A stretch of DNA of 53,613 bases, from positions 1-53,613 of the forward strand of contig NZ_SPVG01000088.1 in NCBI RefSeq assembly GCF_004614165.1, read 5' to 3'. Positions 8,138 through 19,982 of the stretch are shown here, in pieces. The DNA comes from Duganella callida (GTDB lineage Bacteria > Pseudomonadota > Gammaproteobacteria > Burkholderiales > Burkholderiaceae_D). The translations under genes and the position numbers were made by a program. The notes beneath the pieces are model-generated. The model was not told the origin of the DNA, did not search any database, and saw nothing but the letters and a program-made list of their open reading frames with translations. How positions within the stretch are numbered: position 1 is the stretch's first letter; the number at the start of each line of letters is the position of its first letter.

Positions 8138-10543
8138 TTGACAACCTCGAATGCTTTCGTCGCCAAATGGCTGACCCGCCGCAACCTGATCCGCACCGCC
8201 ATCGCCGGCGGTATCGCCGCGGCGGCCGGCGGCGGCCTGCTGGCGGGCTACATGCTGCTGTACGTGGCGCCCAACCTGCCTTCGCTGGAAGCCATCACCG
8301 ACTATCGTCCCAAGATCCCGCTGCGCATCTACACCGCCGACAATGCCCTGATCGGCGAATTCGGCGAAGAGCACCGCGACTTCATCGCCATCAAGGATAT
8401 GCCGGAGATGATGAAGAAGGCGCTGCTGTCGATCGAGGACAAGCGCTTCTATGAACACAGCGGCATCGACTGGGTGCGCGCGCTGGGCGCGGTGCGCTCC
8501 AACCTGGGCGGCTCGTTCCGCCAGGGCGGCTCCACCATCACCATGCAGGTGGCGCGTAATTTCTATCTGACGCGCGAGAAGGTCCTGGGCCGCAAGGCGC
8601 AGGAAGTGATGCTGGCCATGAAAATCGAGGCGGCGCTGAACAAGGACCAGATCCTGGAGCTGTACATGAACCAGATCTACCTGGGTCAACGCTCGTTCGG
8701 CTTCGGCAGCGCGGCGCAGACCTACTTCGGCAAGTCGTTGAAGGATCTGGATATCGCGGAAATGGCCATGCTGGCCGGCCTGCCGCAGAACCCCGCGCGT
8801 CACAACCCGGTGGCCAATCCCAAGCGCGCGAAACAGCGCCAGCACATCGTGCTGAAATCCATGCGCGACCAGAACGTGATCAGCGAGGAGCAGTACCAGA
8901 AGGCGCTGCACGAAACCCTGCACATCAACCGCAAGGGCCAGGACTTCGACGTGCACGCGGAGTACGTGGCCGAGCTGGCGCGCCAGCAGGTGTACGCGCA
9001 ATTCAAGGAAGATGCCTACACCAAGGGCATCAGCGTCTATACCACCATCCTGAAGGCCGACCAGAAGGCGGCCTATGAATCGATGCGCCGCAATGTGCTG
9101 AACTACGACCAGCGCCACGGCTACCGCGGTCCGGAGGCGTTCATCGAACTGCCGGCCGGCGAGGAAGAACGCGACGACGCCATCGAGGAAGCGCTGCAGC
9201 GCCGCCCGAGCAGCGAGGGCCTGATTCCGGCCGTGGTGCTGGAAGCGGGCGCCAAGGCGGTCAAGGTGCAGAATCCTTCCGGCGACGAAATCACCATCAG
9301 CGGCGACGGCCTGCGTTTAGTGACGGCTGCCTTGAGCGACAAGGCCAAGGATGCCATCCGCCTGCGTCCGGGCGCCGTGGTGCGCATCATGCAGGGCGAG
9401 AAGAATGGCTGGTCCATCACCCAGGTGCCGCAGGTATCGGCCGCCTTCGTGTCGATCGACGCCGTCAGCGGCGCGTATCATGCCATGGTCGGTGGCTTCG
9501 ATTACAACCTGCAGAAGTTCAACCACGTGACGCAAGCCTGGCGCCAGCCGGGCTCCTCGATCAAGCCGTTCGTGTATTCGGCGGCGCTGGAGCGCGGCTT
9601 CTCGCCGCTGACGGTGATCAACGACGCGCCGCTGGAACTGACCGGCGCCGAGACCGGCAACGAGCCGTGGGCGCCGAAGAACGACGACGGCAAGTTCGAT
9701 GGCCCCATCACCATGCGCCGCGCGCTGGCGGAGTCGAAGAACGTGGTGTCGGTGCGCATCCTGCGCGCGATCACGGTGCCGTATGCGCATAATTATCTCG
9801 GCAAGTTCGGCTTCGATCTGTCCAAACACCCGAAAAACCTGACCATGGCGCTGGGCACCGGCTCGGTGACGCCGGCGCAGCTGGCCGGCGCCTATTCGGT
9901 GTTCGCCAACGGCGGCTATTCGGTCGAACCCTATCTGATCGCGAAAATCGTCGACGGCGACGGCAAGGTGATCTCGGAAGCCAAGCCGCGCGAGACGTTG
10001 CCGGACGAGGCACGCGTGATCGATCCGCGCAACGCCTTCGTCACCGACTCGCTGCTGCGCGAAGTGACGCGCACCGGCACCGGCGCGGCGGTGGCGCGCC
10101 TTGGACGTCCCGACCTGGCCGGCAAGACCGGCACCTCCAACGATGCGGTCGATGGCTGGTTCGCCGGCTACGGTGGCGGTATCGTGGCGGTGTCGTGGAT
10201 GGGCTATGACGACAACAAGTCGCTGGGCGGGAAGGAATTCGGCGCCACCGTGGCGCTGCCGATCTGGATGGACTACATGCGCGTGGCGATGCAGAGCCGT
10301 CCACCGCAGGAACGCCCGGTGCCGGTCGGCCTGACGCAGGTGAACGGCGAGTGGCTGTACGATGAATTCACCGGCGACGCCGCGCGCCAGACGCTGGATG
10401 TGGATGACACGCCACCGGGCGCGGAGAACGTCACGCCCGGTGCCCCGCTGCCGCCGGTCGCACCGGCCGCTCCCAACTCACCGGCGGCACCGGCAGTTCA
10501 GCCGAACGCGGAAAATATCAAACCGGTCCCGCCCAGCCGCTAA
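8138..10543 (+). CDS. mrcA: Penicillin-binding protein 1A (bifunctional transglycosylase/transpeptidase)
   Basis: This class A PBP polymerises and cross-links peptidoglycan. Residues ~18-45 form the membrane anchor. The GT51 domain follows with the catalytic Glu at residue 100 (IEDKRFYEHSG), GGSTITMQ and YLGQRSFGFGSAAQTYFGK. A PBP1A-type inserted domain is at roughly 320-430. The transpeptidase domain has SxxK (SSIK, Ser about 473), SxN (SKN) and KTG (GKTGTSNDAVDGWFAGY). The C-terminal tail is rich in proline and alanine. The only sensible start is a TTG at 8138, since no in-frame ATG exists before the anchor. The gene is monocistronic and converges with the TetR gene; an 8-bp stem (10551-10558 / 10573-10580) lies between them. 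Confidence 0.95.
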   Translation: MTTSNAFVAKWLTRRNLIRTAIAGGIAAAAGGGLLAGYMLLYVAPNLPSLEAITDYRPKIPLRIYTADNALIGEFGEEHRDFIAIKDMPEMMKKALLSIEDKRFYEHSGIDWVRALGAVRSNLGGSFRQGGSTITMQVARNFYLTREKVLGRKAQEVMLAMKIEAALNKDQILELYMNQIYLGQRSFGFGSAAQTYFGKSLKDLDIAEMAMLAGLPQNPARHNPVANPKRAKQRQHIVLKSMRDQNVISEEQYQKALHETLHINRKGQDFDVHAEYVAELARQQVYAQFKEDAYTKGISVYTTILKADQKAAYESMRRNVLNYDQRHGYRGPEAFIELPAGEEERDDAIEEALQRRPSSEGLIPAVVLEAGAKAVKVQNPSGDEITISGDGLRLVTAALSDKAKDAIRLRPGAVVRIMQGEKNGWSITQVPQVSAAFVSIDAVSGAYHAMVGGFDYNLQKFNHVTQAWRQPGSSIKPFVYSAALERGFSPLTVINDAPLELTGAETGNEPWAPKNDDGKFDGPITMRRALAESKNVVSVRILRAITVPYAHNYLGKFGFDLSKHPKNLTMALGTGSVTPAQLAGAYSVFANGGYSVEPYLIAKIVDGDGKVISEAKPRETLPDEARVIDPRNAFVTDSLLREVTRTGTGAAVARLGRPDLAGKTGTSNDAVDGWFAGYGGGIVAVSWMGYDDNKSLGGKEFGATVALPIWMDYMRVAMQSRPPQERPVPVGLTQVNGEWLYDEFTGDAARQTLDVDDTPPGAENVTPGAPLPPVAPAAPNSPAAPAVQPNAENIKPVPPSR

Positions 10544-10563
10544 CAGCATGCTGTCATCCCTGC

Positions 10564-11274
10564 CTACGCGGCGATGACAGGTGCGGTCAGATAGCCGCGC
10601 ATCATGCGCACGGCGCTGTCGGCGAAGCGGTCCGGCGAGATATCGGCAGCGCGGTACTTCCAGCGCTTGACGTACCAGTCCTGGAAGGTGGCGACAATGT
10701 GCGCCGCCACCAGCTCGGCGCCGCCCGCCGGCCGCTCCGGCACCTGTTCGATTATCGCCGCGAACAGCGATTGCACATGCAGCTCGGCCTCCTTGGCCGT
10801 GCTGCGCTGGGCCGCCTGCAGCACGCGCGTATCCATGAACACGAAATAGAACCAAGGCTGCAGGATCTCGGACACATAAATCGAAGCGCGTATCAGCGCC
10901 TCCAGCTTGTCGAGCGGCTCGCGCAACTCGGCGAACATCTTGGGCACCTCGAGCGTGGCGTGACGCACCACGTCCTCGATCATCTCGGCCAGTTGATCCT
11001 TGCTGGCGATGTAGCCATACAGCCCGCCCATCGACAACCCGGTTTCGCCGCACAGGTCGCGCAGGTTCATCGCGCGGAAGCCCACCTCGTTGGCCAGCTT
11101 GAAGGTGGCGTTGAAGATTTTTTCCAGGTTTTCCAGCGCCGGCTTGCGGCGCTTGACCGTGATGCGGTCGGCGTAGCGGTCCAGCAGATACGCCCAGATA
11201 TTGACGCCATCCAGCGGCGTCATCGCCTGAAATTGTTGAAAGTCGAATGGCACCTGCAAGGCTGTCCCTGTCAT
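10564..11274 (-). CDS. TetR/AcrR-family transcriptional regulator
   Basis: A 236-residue one-component regulator. The TetR helix-turn-helix is at roughly residues 60-105 (NLRDLCGETGLSMGGLYGYIASKDQLAE), preceded by an unusually long ~45-residue N-terminal extension. The rest is the helical ligand-binding and dimerisation region, with a hydrophobic YFVFMDTRVL segment. Start choice: ATG at 11274; the frame extends upstream but only into the truncated-lipase junction. No Shine-Dalgarno sequence precedes this ATG, and a TATAAT lies only 12 nt upstream, which suggests a nearly leaderless mRNA. Ligand and targets are unknown. The divergent lipase remnant and its foldase are the nearest genes. Confidence 0.88.
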   Translation of the reverse strand: MTGTALQVPFDFQQFQAMTPLDGVNIWAYLLDRYADRITVKRRKPALENLEKIFNATFKLANEVGFRAMNLRDLCGETGLSMGGLYGYIASKDQLAEMIEDVVRHATLEVPKMFAELREPLDKLEALIRASIYVSEILQPWFYFVFMDTRVLQAAQRSTAKEAELHVQSLFAAIIEQVPERPAGGAELVAAHIVATFQDWYVKRWKYRAADISPDRFADSAVRMMRGYLTAPVIAA

Positions 11275-11286
11275 ATTTTTTTGACG

Positions 11287-11292
11287 ATTATA
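11287..11292 (-). promoter_or_regulatory. -10 box of the TetR-family gene
   Basis: An exact TATAAT on the minus strand ends 12 nt before the regulator's ATG. Next to it, 11293-11308 is an imperfect palindrome (GCGCAGGAGCTTGCGC) placed where an autoregulatory operator could sit. No good -35 hexamer is seen. Confidence 0.45.
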
Positions 11293-11328
11293 GCGCAGGA
11301 GCTTGCGCAGGTTCGCCACGCCCGCAGA

Positions 11329-12081
11329 ATGGCTCGCCAGGCCGTGCGCAGCGGCGGTGCCGACGTGCATGTGACCTTGGTATCCGCCGCCAACAGCACC
11401 GAGGTGCGCGGCGAGCAGCTATTGTTACAGGTGAAGCAGATCCTCGCGGCGACCGGCGCGGCCAAGGTCAATCTCGTCGGCCACAGCCACGGCGGGCCGA
11501 CGGCGCGTTATGTGGCATCGGTGCGGCCGGACCTGGTGGCGTCGGTGACCAGCGTGGGCGGCGTCAACAAAGGCTCGCGCGTGGCCGACGTCCTGATCGG
11601 CGCGGCGCCTGGGGTGGCGTACAACGTCGCCAATGCGGTGTCGGGCTTCATCAGCTTCTTGTCCGGCAGTCCGACCTTGCCGCAGAACGCGCGCGCGGCG
11701 GCGGTCTCGCTGAGCACCGCCGGCACGGCCGCCTTCAACAGCCGCCACCCGGCAGGCGTGCCGACATCGGCCTGCGGCGAGGGCGATTACCAGGTGCGCG
11801 GCGTGTACTACTTCTCCTGGAGCGGCGCGCAGCCTTATACCAATGCGCTGGACGCCAGCGATCCGGTGCTGGCGCTGACGGCGCTGGCCTTCGACGGCGC
11901 CAAAAACGATGGCCTGGTCAGCAGCTGCTCCAGCCATCTGGGCCGCGTGATCCGTGACGACTATGCGCTCAACCATCTCGACGAGGTGAATCAGCTGATC
12001 GGCATCACCAATCTGTTCGAGACCAATCCGGTGACCATTTATCGCCAGCAGGCCAACCGTCTGCAGGGTCTGGGGTTGTGA
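11329..12081 (+). pseudogene. Triacylglycerol lipase, N-terminally truncated (family I.1/I.2 LipA)
   Basis: The sequence from about residue 10 on matches Burkholderia/Pseudomonas secreted lipases: GADVHV, RGEQLL, QVKQILAATGAAKVNLVGHSHGG (nucleophile elbow GHSHG), KNDGLVSSCSS (catalytic Asp, calcium loop) and LNHLDEVNQLIG (catalytic His). The catalytic triad is present. Missing are the signal peptide and the first ~60 mature residues, including the HG oxyanion-hole motif. Just upstream, the DNA is instead the start and promoter of the divergent TetR gene. The first in-frame ATG (11329) would give a 250-residue cytoplasmic protein against about 320 mature residues in the family. A foldase gene follows, overlapping by one base. 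This looks like a deletion or rearrangement relic. A neofunctionalised short protein is not excluded. Confidence 0.8.
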
Positions 12082-13007
12082 TGAAGGCGCTGGCGCGGCT
12101 GGCCGCTGTAGCGGCGCTGGCGTACGGCGCGTGGCTGTGGGCCGCGCGTTCCGAAGCGCCAGTCGCGACGACGGACATGGCGCCCACCCGGCACTCCGCT
12201 GCCGATTATTTCGCCTTCGTCCGCTCGGCCGCCGGCACGCGGCCAGATGGCGACGTGCGCGCGCACGGCGACAGGCTGGAGGTGACGCCGGAGCTGGCCT
12301 ACCTGTTCGACTACTATCTGGCCGGTCTCGGCGAGCGGCCACTGGCCTCCGTGCGCGCCGAGATTATCCGCGAACTCGAGCGTCGCCTGCGTCCGGCGGC
12401 GGCCGCCGAGGCCCTGCGCCTGCTGGATGCCTATCTGGCCTACAAGCGCGCCCTGGTGGATGTGGAGCGCGGGCTGCCGTCGCAAACCGATGCGGCCATG
12501 CGCGCGCGTCAGCGCCTGACGGCGGCGCAGCAACTGCGCCGTCAATATTTCAGCGACACGGAAATCGCCGGGCTGTTCGCGGCCGGCGACACCTACGACA
12601 TGGATGCCATCGCCCGGCTGGAAATCGGCAGCGACGCCGGCCTGAGCCCGGGCCAGCGCCAACAGCGAATCGCCGCGCTGGACGCGGCGCTGCCACAACA
12701 GGCGCGCGAGGAGCGCGCGGCGCCGATGCGGGTGATCCGCCTGGAAGACGCGGTGGCCAAGGCCCGCGCGCAGGGCGCCGACGACAACGATATCTACCGC
12801 ATGCGCGCCGCCGTCCTGTCGCCGGCAGCCGCCGCGCGCCTGGCTGAAGTCGACCGCGAAGAGATCGACTGGCAGCGCCGCATCACAGCCTACCAGGCGC
12901 AGCGGCGCGAGCTACAGCAAAACGCCGACAACGAAGCAGCGCTCCAGCAACTGCGCGCTGCCAACTTCACGCCAGACGAGCAGAAACGCCTGCCAGCCTA
13001 CGAATAG
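12081..13007 (+). CDS. Lipase-specific foldase (lipase chaperone, Lif)
   Basis: A 308-residue steric chaperone that is inner-membrane anchored and folds the cognate lipase in the periplasm before type II secretion. Residues 1-20 form the membrane anchor (KALARLAAVAALAYGAWLWA). The family signature RxxFDY(F/C)LxxLGE is seen as LFDYYLAGLGE near residue 75. The remainder is the charged, helical, alanine-rich folding domain. It is slightly short for the family (about 340). The start ATG overlaps the lipase stop as TGATG; a GTG one codon earlier is also possible. Its client gene is decapitated, so this foldase is either an orphan or serves a lipase elsewhere. Confidence 0.85.
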   Translation: MKALARLAAVAALAYGAWLWAARSEAPVATTDMAPTRHSAADYFAFVRSAAGTRPDGDVRAHGDRLEVTPELAYLFDYYLAGLGERPLASVRAEIIRELERRLRPAAAAEALRLLDAYLAYKRALVDVERGLPSQTDAAMRARQRLTAAQQLRRQYFSDTEIAGLFAAGDTYDMDAIARLEIGSDAGLSPGQRQQRIAALDAALPQQAREERAAPMRVIRLEDAVAKARAQGADDNDIYRMRAAVLSPAAAARLAEVDREEIDWQRRITAYQAQRRELQQNADNEAALQQLRAANFTPDEQKRLPAYE

Positions 13008-13063
13008 CCTAATGGAGTCCGCGCGACTTTTTCAACGCATTCGGCTTCATTGGCGCTCAGCAT
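12998..13063 (-). other. 21-codon open frame with strong RBS, possible 5' remnant of a lost gene
   Basis: The frame begins MLSANEAECVEKVARTPLG, then stops at TAG after 21 codons. AAAGGAG stands 6-7 nt before the ATG, a better ribosome-binding site than most real genes here have. The frame runs into the end of the foldase gene on the other strand. It could be a real small peptide or the start of a gene whose body was deleted. The second reading is favoured because the neighbouring 400 bp also hold gene debris. Confidence 0.3.
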
Positions 13064-13147
13064 GATTATCTCCTTTAGACGACTATCGATGCGGTACCAA
13101 GCTATCACTGCGCGCCAACGCTTCGATTGAGGAAGATCCAAGAAAAA

Positions 13148-13169
13148 AAGGCAGCCCGGAGGCTGCCTT
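13148..13169 (-). terminator. Rho-independent terminator of a lost minus-strand gene
   Basis: A 9-bp stem (AAGGCAGCC / GGCTGCCTT) with a 4-nt loop is followed on the minus strand by a run of seven T (A-run at 13143-13149). It sits 43 nt past the stop of the chemoreceptor-tail relic at 13212. Confidence 0.8.
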
Positions 13170-13211
13170 CACTGTGCTGCTGCGCCAGATAGTGGCTTAC
13201 TTTATTGTTGG

Positions 13212-13320
13212 TTAGACCTCTTCCCAGTCGTCCGCCGGGACCGCCTTCATCGCGGGGCGGGATGCCGCGCACACGGTCACCGCCGGGCGGGTGAGTAATT
13301 CCCGAACATCCACACCCCCT
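13212..13320 (-). pseudogene. Relic of a chemoreceptor (MCP) C-terminal tail
   Basis: The minus-strand frame ends RPAMKAVPADDWEEV then TAA. This resembles the linker plus CheR/CheB-tethering pentapeptide (xWExF) at the end of many betaproteobacterial chemoreceptors, such as DDWEEF. Upstream of it there is no signalling hairpin domain, and the matching terminator is still present downstream. The last residue is V rather than the usual F. The call rests on about 15 residues plus the terminator, so it is tentative. Confidence 0.45.
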
Positions 13321-13502
13321 GCCGTGGATAGAATTGGCGAGATTTGTTCCCGCCCAACAATACTCAACCCCGCCACGAAAAACGTCAACCTTATTCGCGC
13401 AGGCTGTGGCATTGCGCGCACAATCACCGGCGGCGCGACGCGCGATGCGCAGCGGGCGCATATCGGTTACAGTAATGGCATGATTGAACAACGGTTATCC
13501 CC

Positions 13503-14426
13503 ATGCCATACCCGATAGAGCAAAAGCTGGTGATCGGCATCGCCTCCAGCGCCCTGTTTGACCTCACCGCCTCGCACCAGGTCTACCAGGAAAGCGGGCC
13601 GGAGGAATACCGCAAATACCAGGAACAGCACCTCGACACCATCCTCGAGCGGGGCGTGGCGTTTCCGTTCATCCGCCGCTTCCTCAGCATCAACAAGCTG
13701 CATCCGGAGGCATCGCCGGTGGAAGTGGTGCTGTTTTCGCGCAACTCGCCGGAAACCGGACTGCGCGTGATGAACTCGATCGCCCATTATGGCCTGGACA
13801 TCTCGCGCGCCTGCTTCCTGACCGGCCAGTCGCCGTACACGTATCTGCCGGCGTTCAACACCTCGCTATTCCTCAGCGCCAACGAAGTCGACGTGCGCAA
13901 CGCCGTCAACGCCAACTACCCGGCCGGGCTGGTGCTGCCCTCGCGCACCGAGGACGACGAGGCGGACGGCGAACTGCGCATCGCCTTCGACTTCGACGGC
14001 GTGATTGCCGACGACGAATCGGAAGCCGTCTATAAAAGCAAGGGCATCGACCGTTTTCACACCCACGAAGTCGAGCGCGTCACCATCCCGCACCAGCCGG
14101 GGCCATTGGCCGACCTGTTCCGCAAACTGTCGGCCATGCAACAGATGGAGCAAGCCGCCGAGCGCGCCGACCCCGGCTACAAGAAGATTTTGCGCATCGC
14201 CATCGTCACTGCCCGCAGCGCGCCGGCGCACGAGCGCGTGGTGACCACGCTGAAAAGCTGGGGCGTGTCGGCCAACGAGACCTTCTTCCTCGGCGGCATG
14301 GAGAAGGCACGCGTGCTGAGCATCCTCAAGCCGCACATGTTCTTTGACGACCAGCTGGGCCACCTGCAGGCGCCGGCCGGCAACATCCCCATGGTCCACG
14401 TCCCGTTCGGCATCGCCAACCGCTAA
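13503..14426 (+). CDS. Cytosolic 5'-nucleotidase, cN-I family
   Basis: A 307-residue soluble protein of the 5_nucleotid (PF06189) family, which dephosphorylates nucleoside monophosphates. It shows the family hallmarks LVIGIASSALFDL at the N-terminus, VEVVLFSRNSPETGLRV, LFLSANEVDV, the internal HAD-like aspartate motif IAFDFDGVIADDESE (DFDGV), IVTARSAPAHERVVTTLKSWG, and MFFDDQLGHL near the end. The ATG at 13503 fits the family start, though no clear Shine-Dalgarno sequence is seen. A palindromic element begins 3 nt after its stop codon. The exact substrate is not known. Confidence 0.9.
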   Translation: MPYPIEQKLVIGIASSALFDLTASHQVYQESGPEEYRKYQEQHLDTILERGVAFPFIRRFLSINKLHPEASPVEVVLFSRNSPETGLRVMNSIAHYGLDISRACFLTGQSPYTYLPAFNTSLFLSANEVDVRNAVNANYPAGLVLPSRTEDDEADGELRIAFDFDGVIADDESEAVYKSKGIDRFHTHEVERVTIPHQPGPLADLFRKLSAMQQMEQAAERADPGYKKILRIAIVTARSAPAHERVVTTLKSWGVSANETFFLGGMEKARVLSILKPHMFFDDQLGHLQAPAGNIPMVHVPFGIANR

Positions 14427-14429
14427 AAA

Positions 14430-14459
14430 TCGGGGTCCGAATGTCGGCTCTGACCCCGA
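14430..14459. repeat. Short GGGGTC palindrome (REP-like), immediately after a stop codon
   Basis: TCGGGGTC (14430-14437) and GACCCCGA (14452-14459) form perfect 8-bp arms. An inner CCGA-atg-TCGG extends the hairpin with a small bulge. It starts 3 nt after the nucleotidase stop and resembles the ends of the elements at 34265 and 36989. It may also act as a weak terminator, though it has no T-tract. Confidence 0.6.
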
Positions 14460-14470
14460 CTTAGTTCGTC

Positions 14471-14476
14471 TATAAT
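14471..14476 (+). promoter_or_regulatory. -10 box of mfd
   Basis: An exact TATAAT is 57 bp before the GTG start proposed for mfd. No convincing -35 hexamer is present at the usual distance. Confidence 0.45.
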
Positions 14477-14532
14477 ACTGGGGCAAGCGGCGTTGCCACC
14501 CGGCGATGCCCGGATAACCGTTGAAGAGTGTT

Positions 14533-17976
<3,444 letters not shown>

Positions 17977-17995
17977 TTAACTTTTCATCCGCAAC

Positions 17996-18859
17996 ATGAA
18001 AAACGCAAATACCGCAATGAATCTCGTCCTGCAGGGTGTGGGCGATTGCCAGGCGCGCCTGGAACGTATCGCCGCCCTGACGGCGCCGACCAATCTGACC
18101 TGGGTCGGCGAACGCGCGCTGCGCTGCGAGGGCATCGCCTTCTCGCCGGCGCTGCGCCAGACCATCGAAGTGGCGGCGCAGGCGGCGCAGCTGGACACCA
18201 CCTACTCCATCGGTTATCACAAGATGAGCGAGTTCAAGCTGGTCGCCATGGACATGGATTCGACCCTGATCACCATCGAGTGCATCGACGAAATCGCCGA
18301 CATGCAGGGCCTGAAGCCGCAGGTGTCGGAGATCACGGAGGCAGCGATGCGCGGCGAGCTGGATTTCTCGGAGAGCCTGCAGCGCCGCGTGGCGCTGCTG
18401 GAGGGGCTGGACGCGTCGGCGCTGGAGCGCGTCTACGAAGAACGCCTGCAGCTGTCGCCGGGCGCCGCAGAGATGCTGCAGGCGGTGCAGGCTGCCGGCC
18501 TGAAAACCCTGCTGGTGTCGGGCGGTTTCACCTTTTTCACCGACCGGCTGAAACAACGCCTGGGCATCGACTACAGTAACGCCAACCAGCTGGAAATCAT
18601 TGACGGCCGGCTGACCGGCAAGGTGATCGGCAATATCGTCGACGCCGAGGAAAAGAAGCGCACGGTGGAGCGTGTCTGCGCGCAGCTGGGCATTCTGCCG
18701 TCGCAAGCCATCGTCATGGGCGACGGCGCCAATGACCTGAAGATGATGGGGATTTCCGGCATGTCGGTGGCGTTCCGCGCCAAGCCGGTGGTGCGCGAGC
18801 AGGCCAACGTCGCCCTCAACTTCGTCGGCCTGGACGGCATCCTGCCGCTACTGACCTAG
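17996..18859 (+). CDS. serB: Phosphoserine phosphatase
   Basis: A HAD-superfamily enzyme catalysing the last step of L-serine synthesis. The 287 residues have an N-terminal small regulatory-like region, then the HAD motifs: I MDMDSTLITIE (DxDxT), II VSGGFTFFT and III/IV GDGANDLKMM. Two starts are possible: ATG 17996 or ATG 18017 (MNLVLQGV), and the shorter form matches many homologues. Neither has a clear ribosome-binding site. It follows mfd closely and overlaps the GGDEF gene tail-to-tail by 4 bp. Confidence 0.95.
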   Translation: MKNANTAMNLVLQGVGDCQARLERIAALTAPTNLTWVGERALRCEGIAFSPALRQTIEVAAQAAQLDTTYSIGYHKMSEFKLVAMDMDSTLITIECIDEIADMQGLKPQVSEITEAAMRGELDFSESLQRRVALLEGLDASALERVYEERLQLSPGAAEMLQAVQAAGLKTLLVSGGFTFFTDRLKQRLGIDYSNANQLEIIDGRLTGKVIGNIVDAEEKKRTVERVCAQLGILPSQAIVMGDGANDLKMMGISGMSVAFRAKPVVREQANVALNFVGLDGILPLLT

Positions 18860-19824
18860 TGCCGGCGCTTGGCCGCCTTGAGCAGATACATCTTGGCGTC
18901 GCCGGCGGCCAACAAACCCTCGACCGACTGCGGATCGCTGGGCTGGAACTCCACCAGCCCGCTGGAAAACGCCAGATCGTAGCCGCGCCGCGCCTGCGCA
19001 TTGTAGTCATGCAGCTGCAGGCAGAATTTCTGGATCACCACCTCCGCCTCCTGCTCGTTGGCGCCGGTCAGCAGCACCACGAATTCATCGCCGCCCATGC
19101 GCGCGCACAGGTCGGTGCTGCGGAAGCTGTTGCGCATCACCTCGGCGAATTTCGCCAGCGCGAAGTCGCCCTCGGCGTGGCCGAATTTATCGTTGACCGG
19201 CTTGAAGCCATCGAGATCGATGAACGCCAGCGTGGCAGGCTGGTGATGGCGCACGCAAAAGCTGAGACCATACTCGGCCAGCTGCAGGAAGCCGCGCCGG
19301 TTGGAAATGGCGGTCAGCTCATCGGTGGTGGCAGTCTGAAACGCCTCCAACTCATCCTCCACCATGGCGGCCAGGTCGCGCAGCGCAGCGGCATCGTCCG
19401 CGTCGAAATCGCGCGGCTTGGTGTCCAGCAGACACAAGGTACCCAGCTTGACGCCACCGGCCGAGCGCAGCGGCATGCCGGCATAGAAGCGGATATGGGG
19501 GGCGCTGGTCACCAGCGGATTATCGGCAAAGCGCTCGTCGGCGAGGGCGTTGCGGATCAGGAAAATATCGTCGCCCAGGATGGCATGGCCGCAGAAAGAC
19601 ACGTTGCGCGGCGTCTCGGTGACATCGTCCAGCCCGGAACGCGACTTGAACCATTGGCGGTTTTCGTCGACCAGGCTGACCAACGCCACCGGCACGCCGA
19701 ACAGGCGCCGCGCCATGCGCGTCACGCGGTCGAAACGCTCTTCGGGCGGCGTGTCGAGCACATTCAAAGACCGGAGTTTCGCAATCCTCGATGTCTCGTT
19801 AAGTGGAATGCCTGGCTCTACCAA
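18856..19824 (-). CDS. GAF-GGDEF diguanylate cyclase
   Basis: A 322-residue soluble sensor that should make cyclic di-GMP. Residues ~20-160 form a GAF domain of the type found in oxygen/redox or small-molecule sensors (FDRVTRMARRLFGVPVALVSLVDENRQWFKS, SFCGHAI, MPLRSAGGVKLGTLCLLD). Residues ~165-320 form the GGDEF domain, with the intact active loop RMGGDEFVVLL and LAFIDLDGFKPVNDKFGH. No RxxD inhibitory site is obvious before GGDEF (FRSTDLCARMGGDEF; an R-x-x-D is present at RSTD but one residue shifted, so this needs alignment). The start is TTG at 19824, backed by a strong GAGGAGG 5 nt upstream. Confidence 0.92.
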   Translation of the reverse strand: MVEPGIPLNETSRIAKLRSLNVLDTPPEERFDRVTRMARRLFGVPVALVSLVDENRQWFKSRSGLDDVTETPRNVSFCGHAILGDDIFLIRNALADERFADNPLVTSAPHIRFYAGMPLRSAGGVKLGTLCLLDTKPRDFDADDAAALRDLAAMVEDELEAFQTATTDELTAISNRRGFLQLAEYGLSFCVRHHQPATLAFIDLDGFKPVNDKFGHAEGDFALAKFAEVMRNSFRSTDLCARMGGDEFVVLLTGANEQEAEVVIQKFCLQLHDYNAQARRGYDLAFSSGLVEFQPSDPQSVEGLLAAGDAKMYLLKAAKRRH

Positions 19825-19982
19825 GTGGGCCTCCTCAGCTATGCATGCGTTGTAAAGGCAATACTATCCCAACTCGCTTGCGGCTGCCAGATTGCCGTAC
19901 ACGGCCGGCGTCGGCCGGGCCGGCAATTGTTGCATCAAGTAACACTCGGCTACCCGCCCGGCATATGATTCTCGCGAGCAGC

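Larger units (their letters stand above)
13064..13502. other. Gene-poor stretch with decayed sequence
   Basis: Between the foldase and the nucleotidase there is no intact gene. The stretch contains a minus-strand terminator, the relic of a chemoreceptor tail, and an AT-balanced region with no strong codon signal. Several open frames of 70-130 codons cross it on both strands but none has protein-like composition. Confidence 0.6.

Noticed and set aside
10551-10580. CTGTCATC/GATGACAG stem as a terminator of the PBP1A gene
   Set aside because: 14-nt loop, no T-tract, and one arm is inside the end of the TetR coding region.
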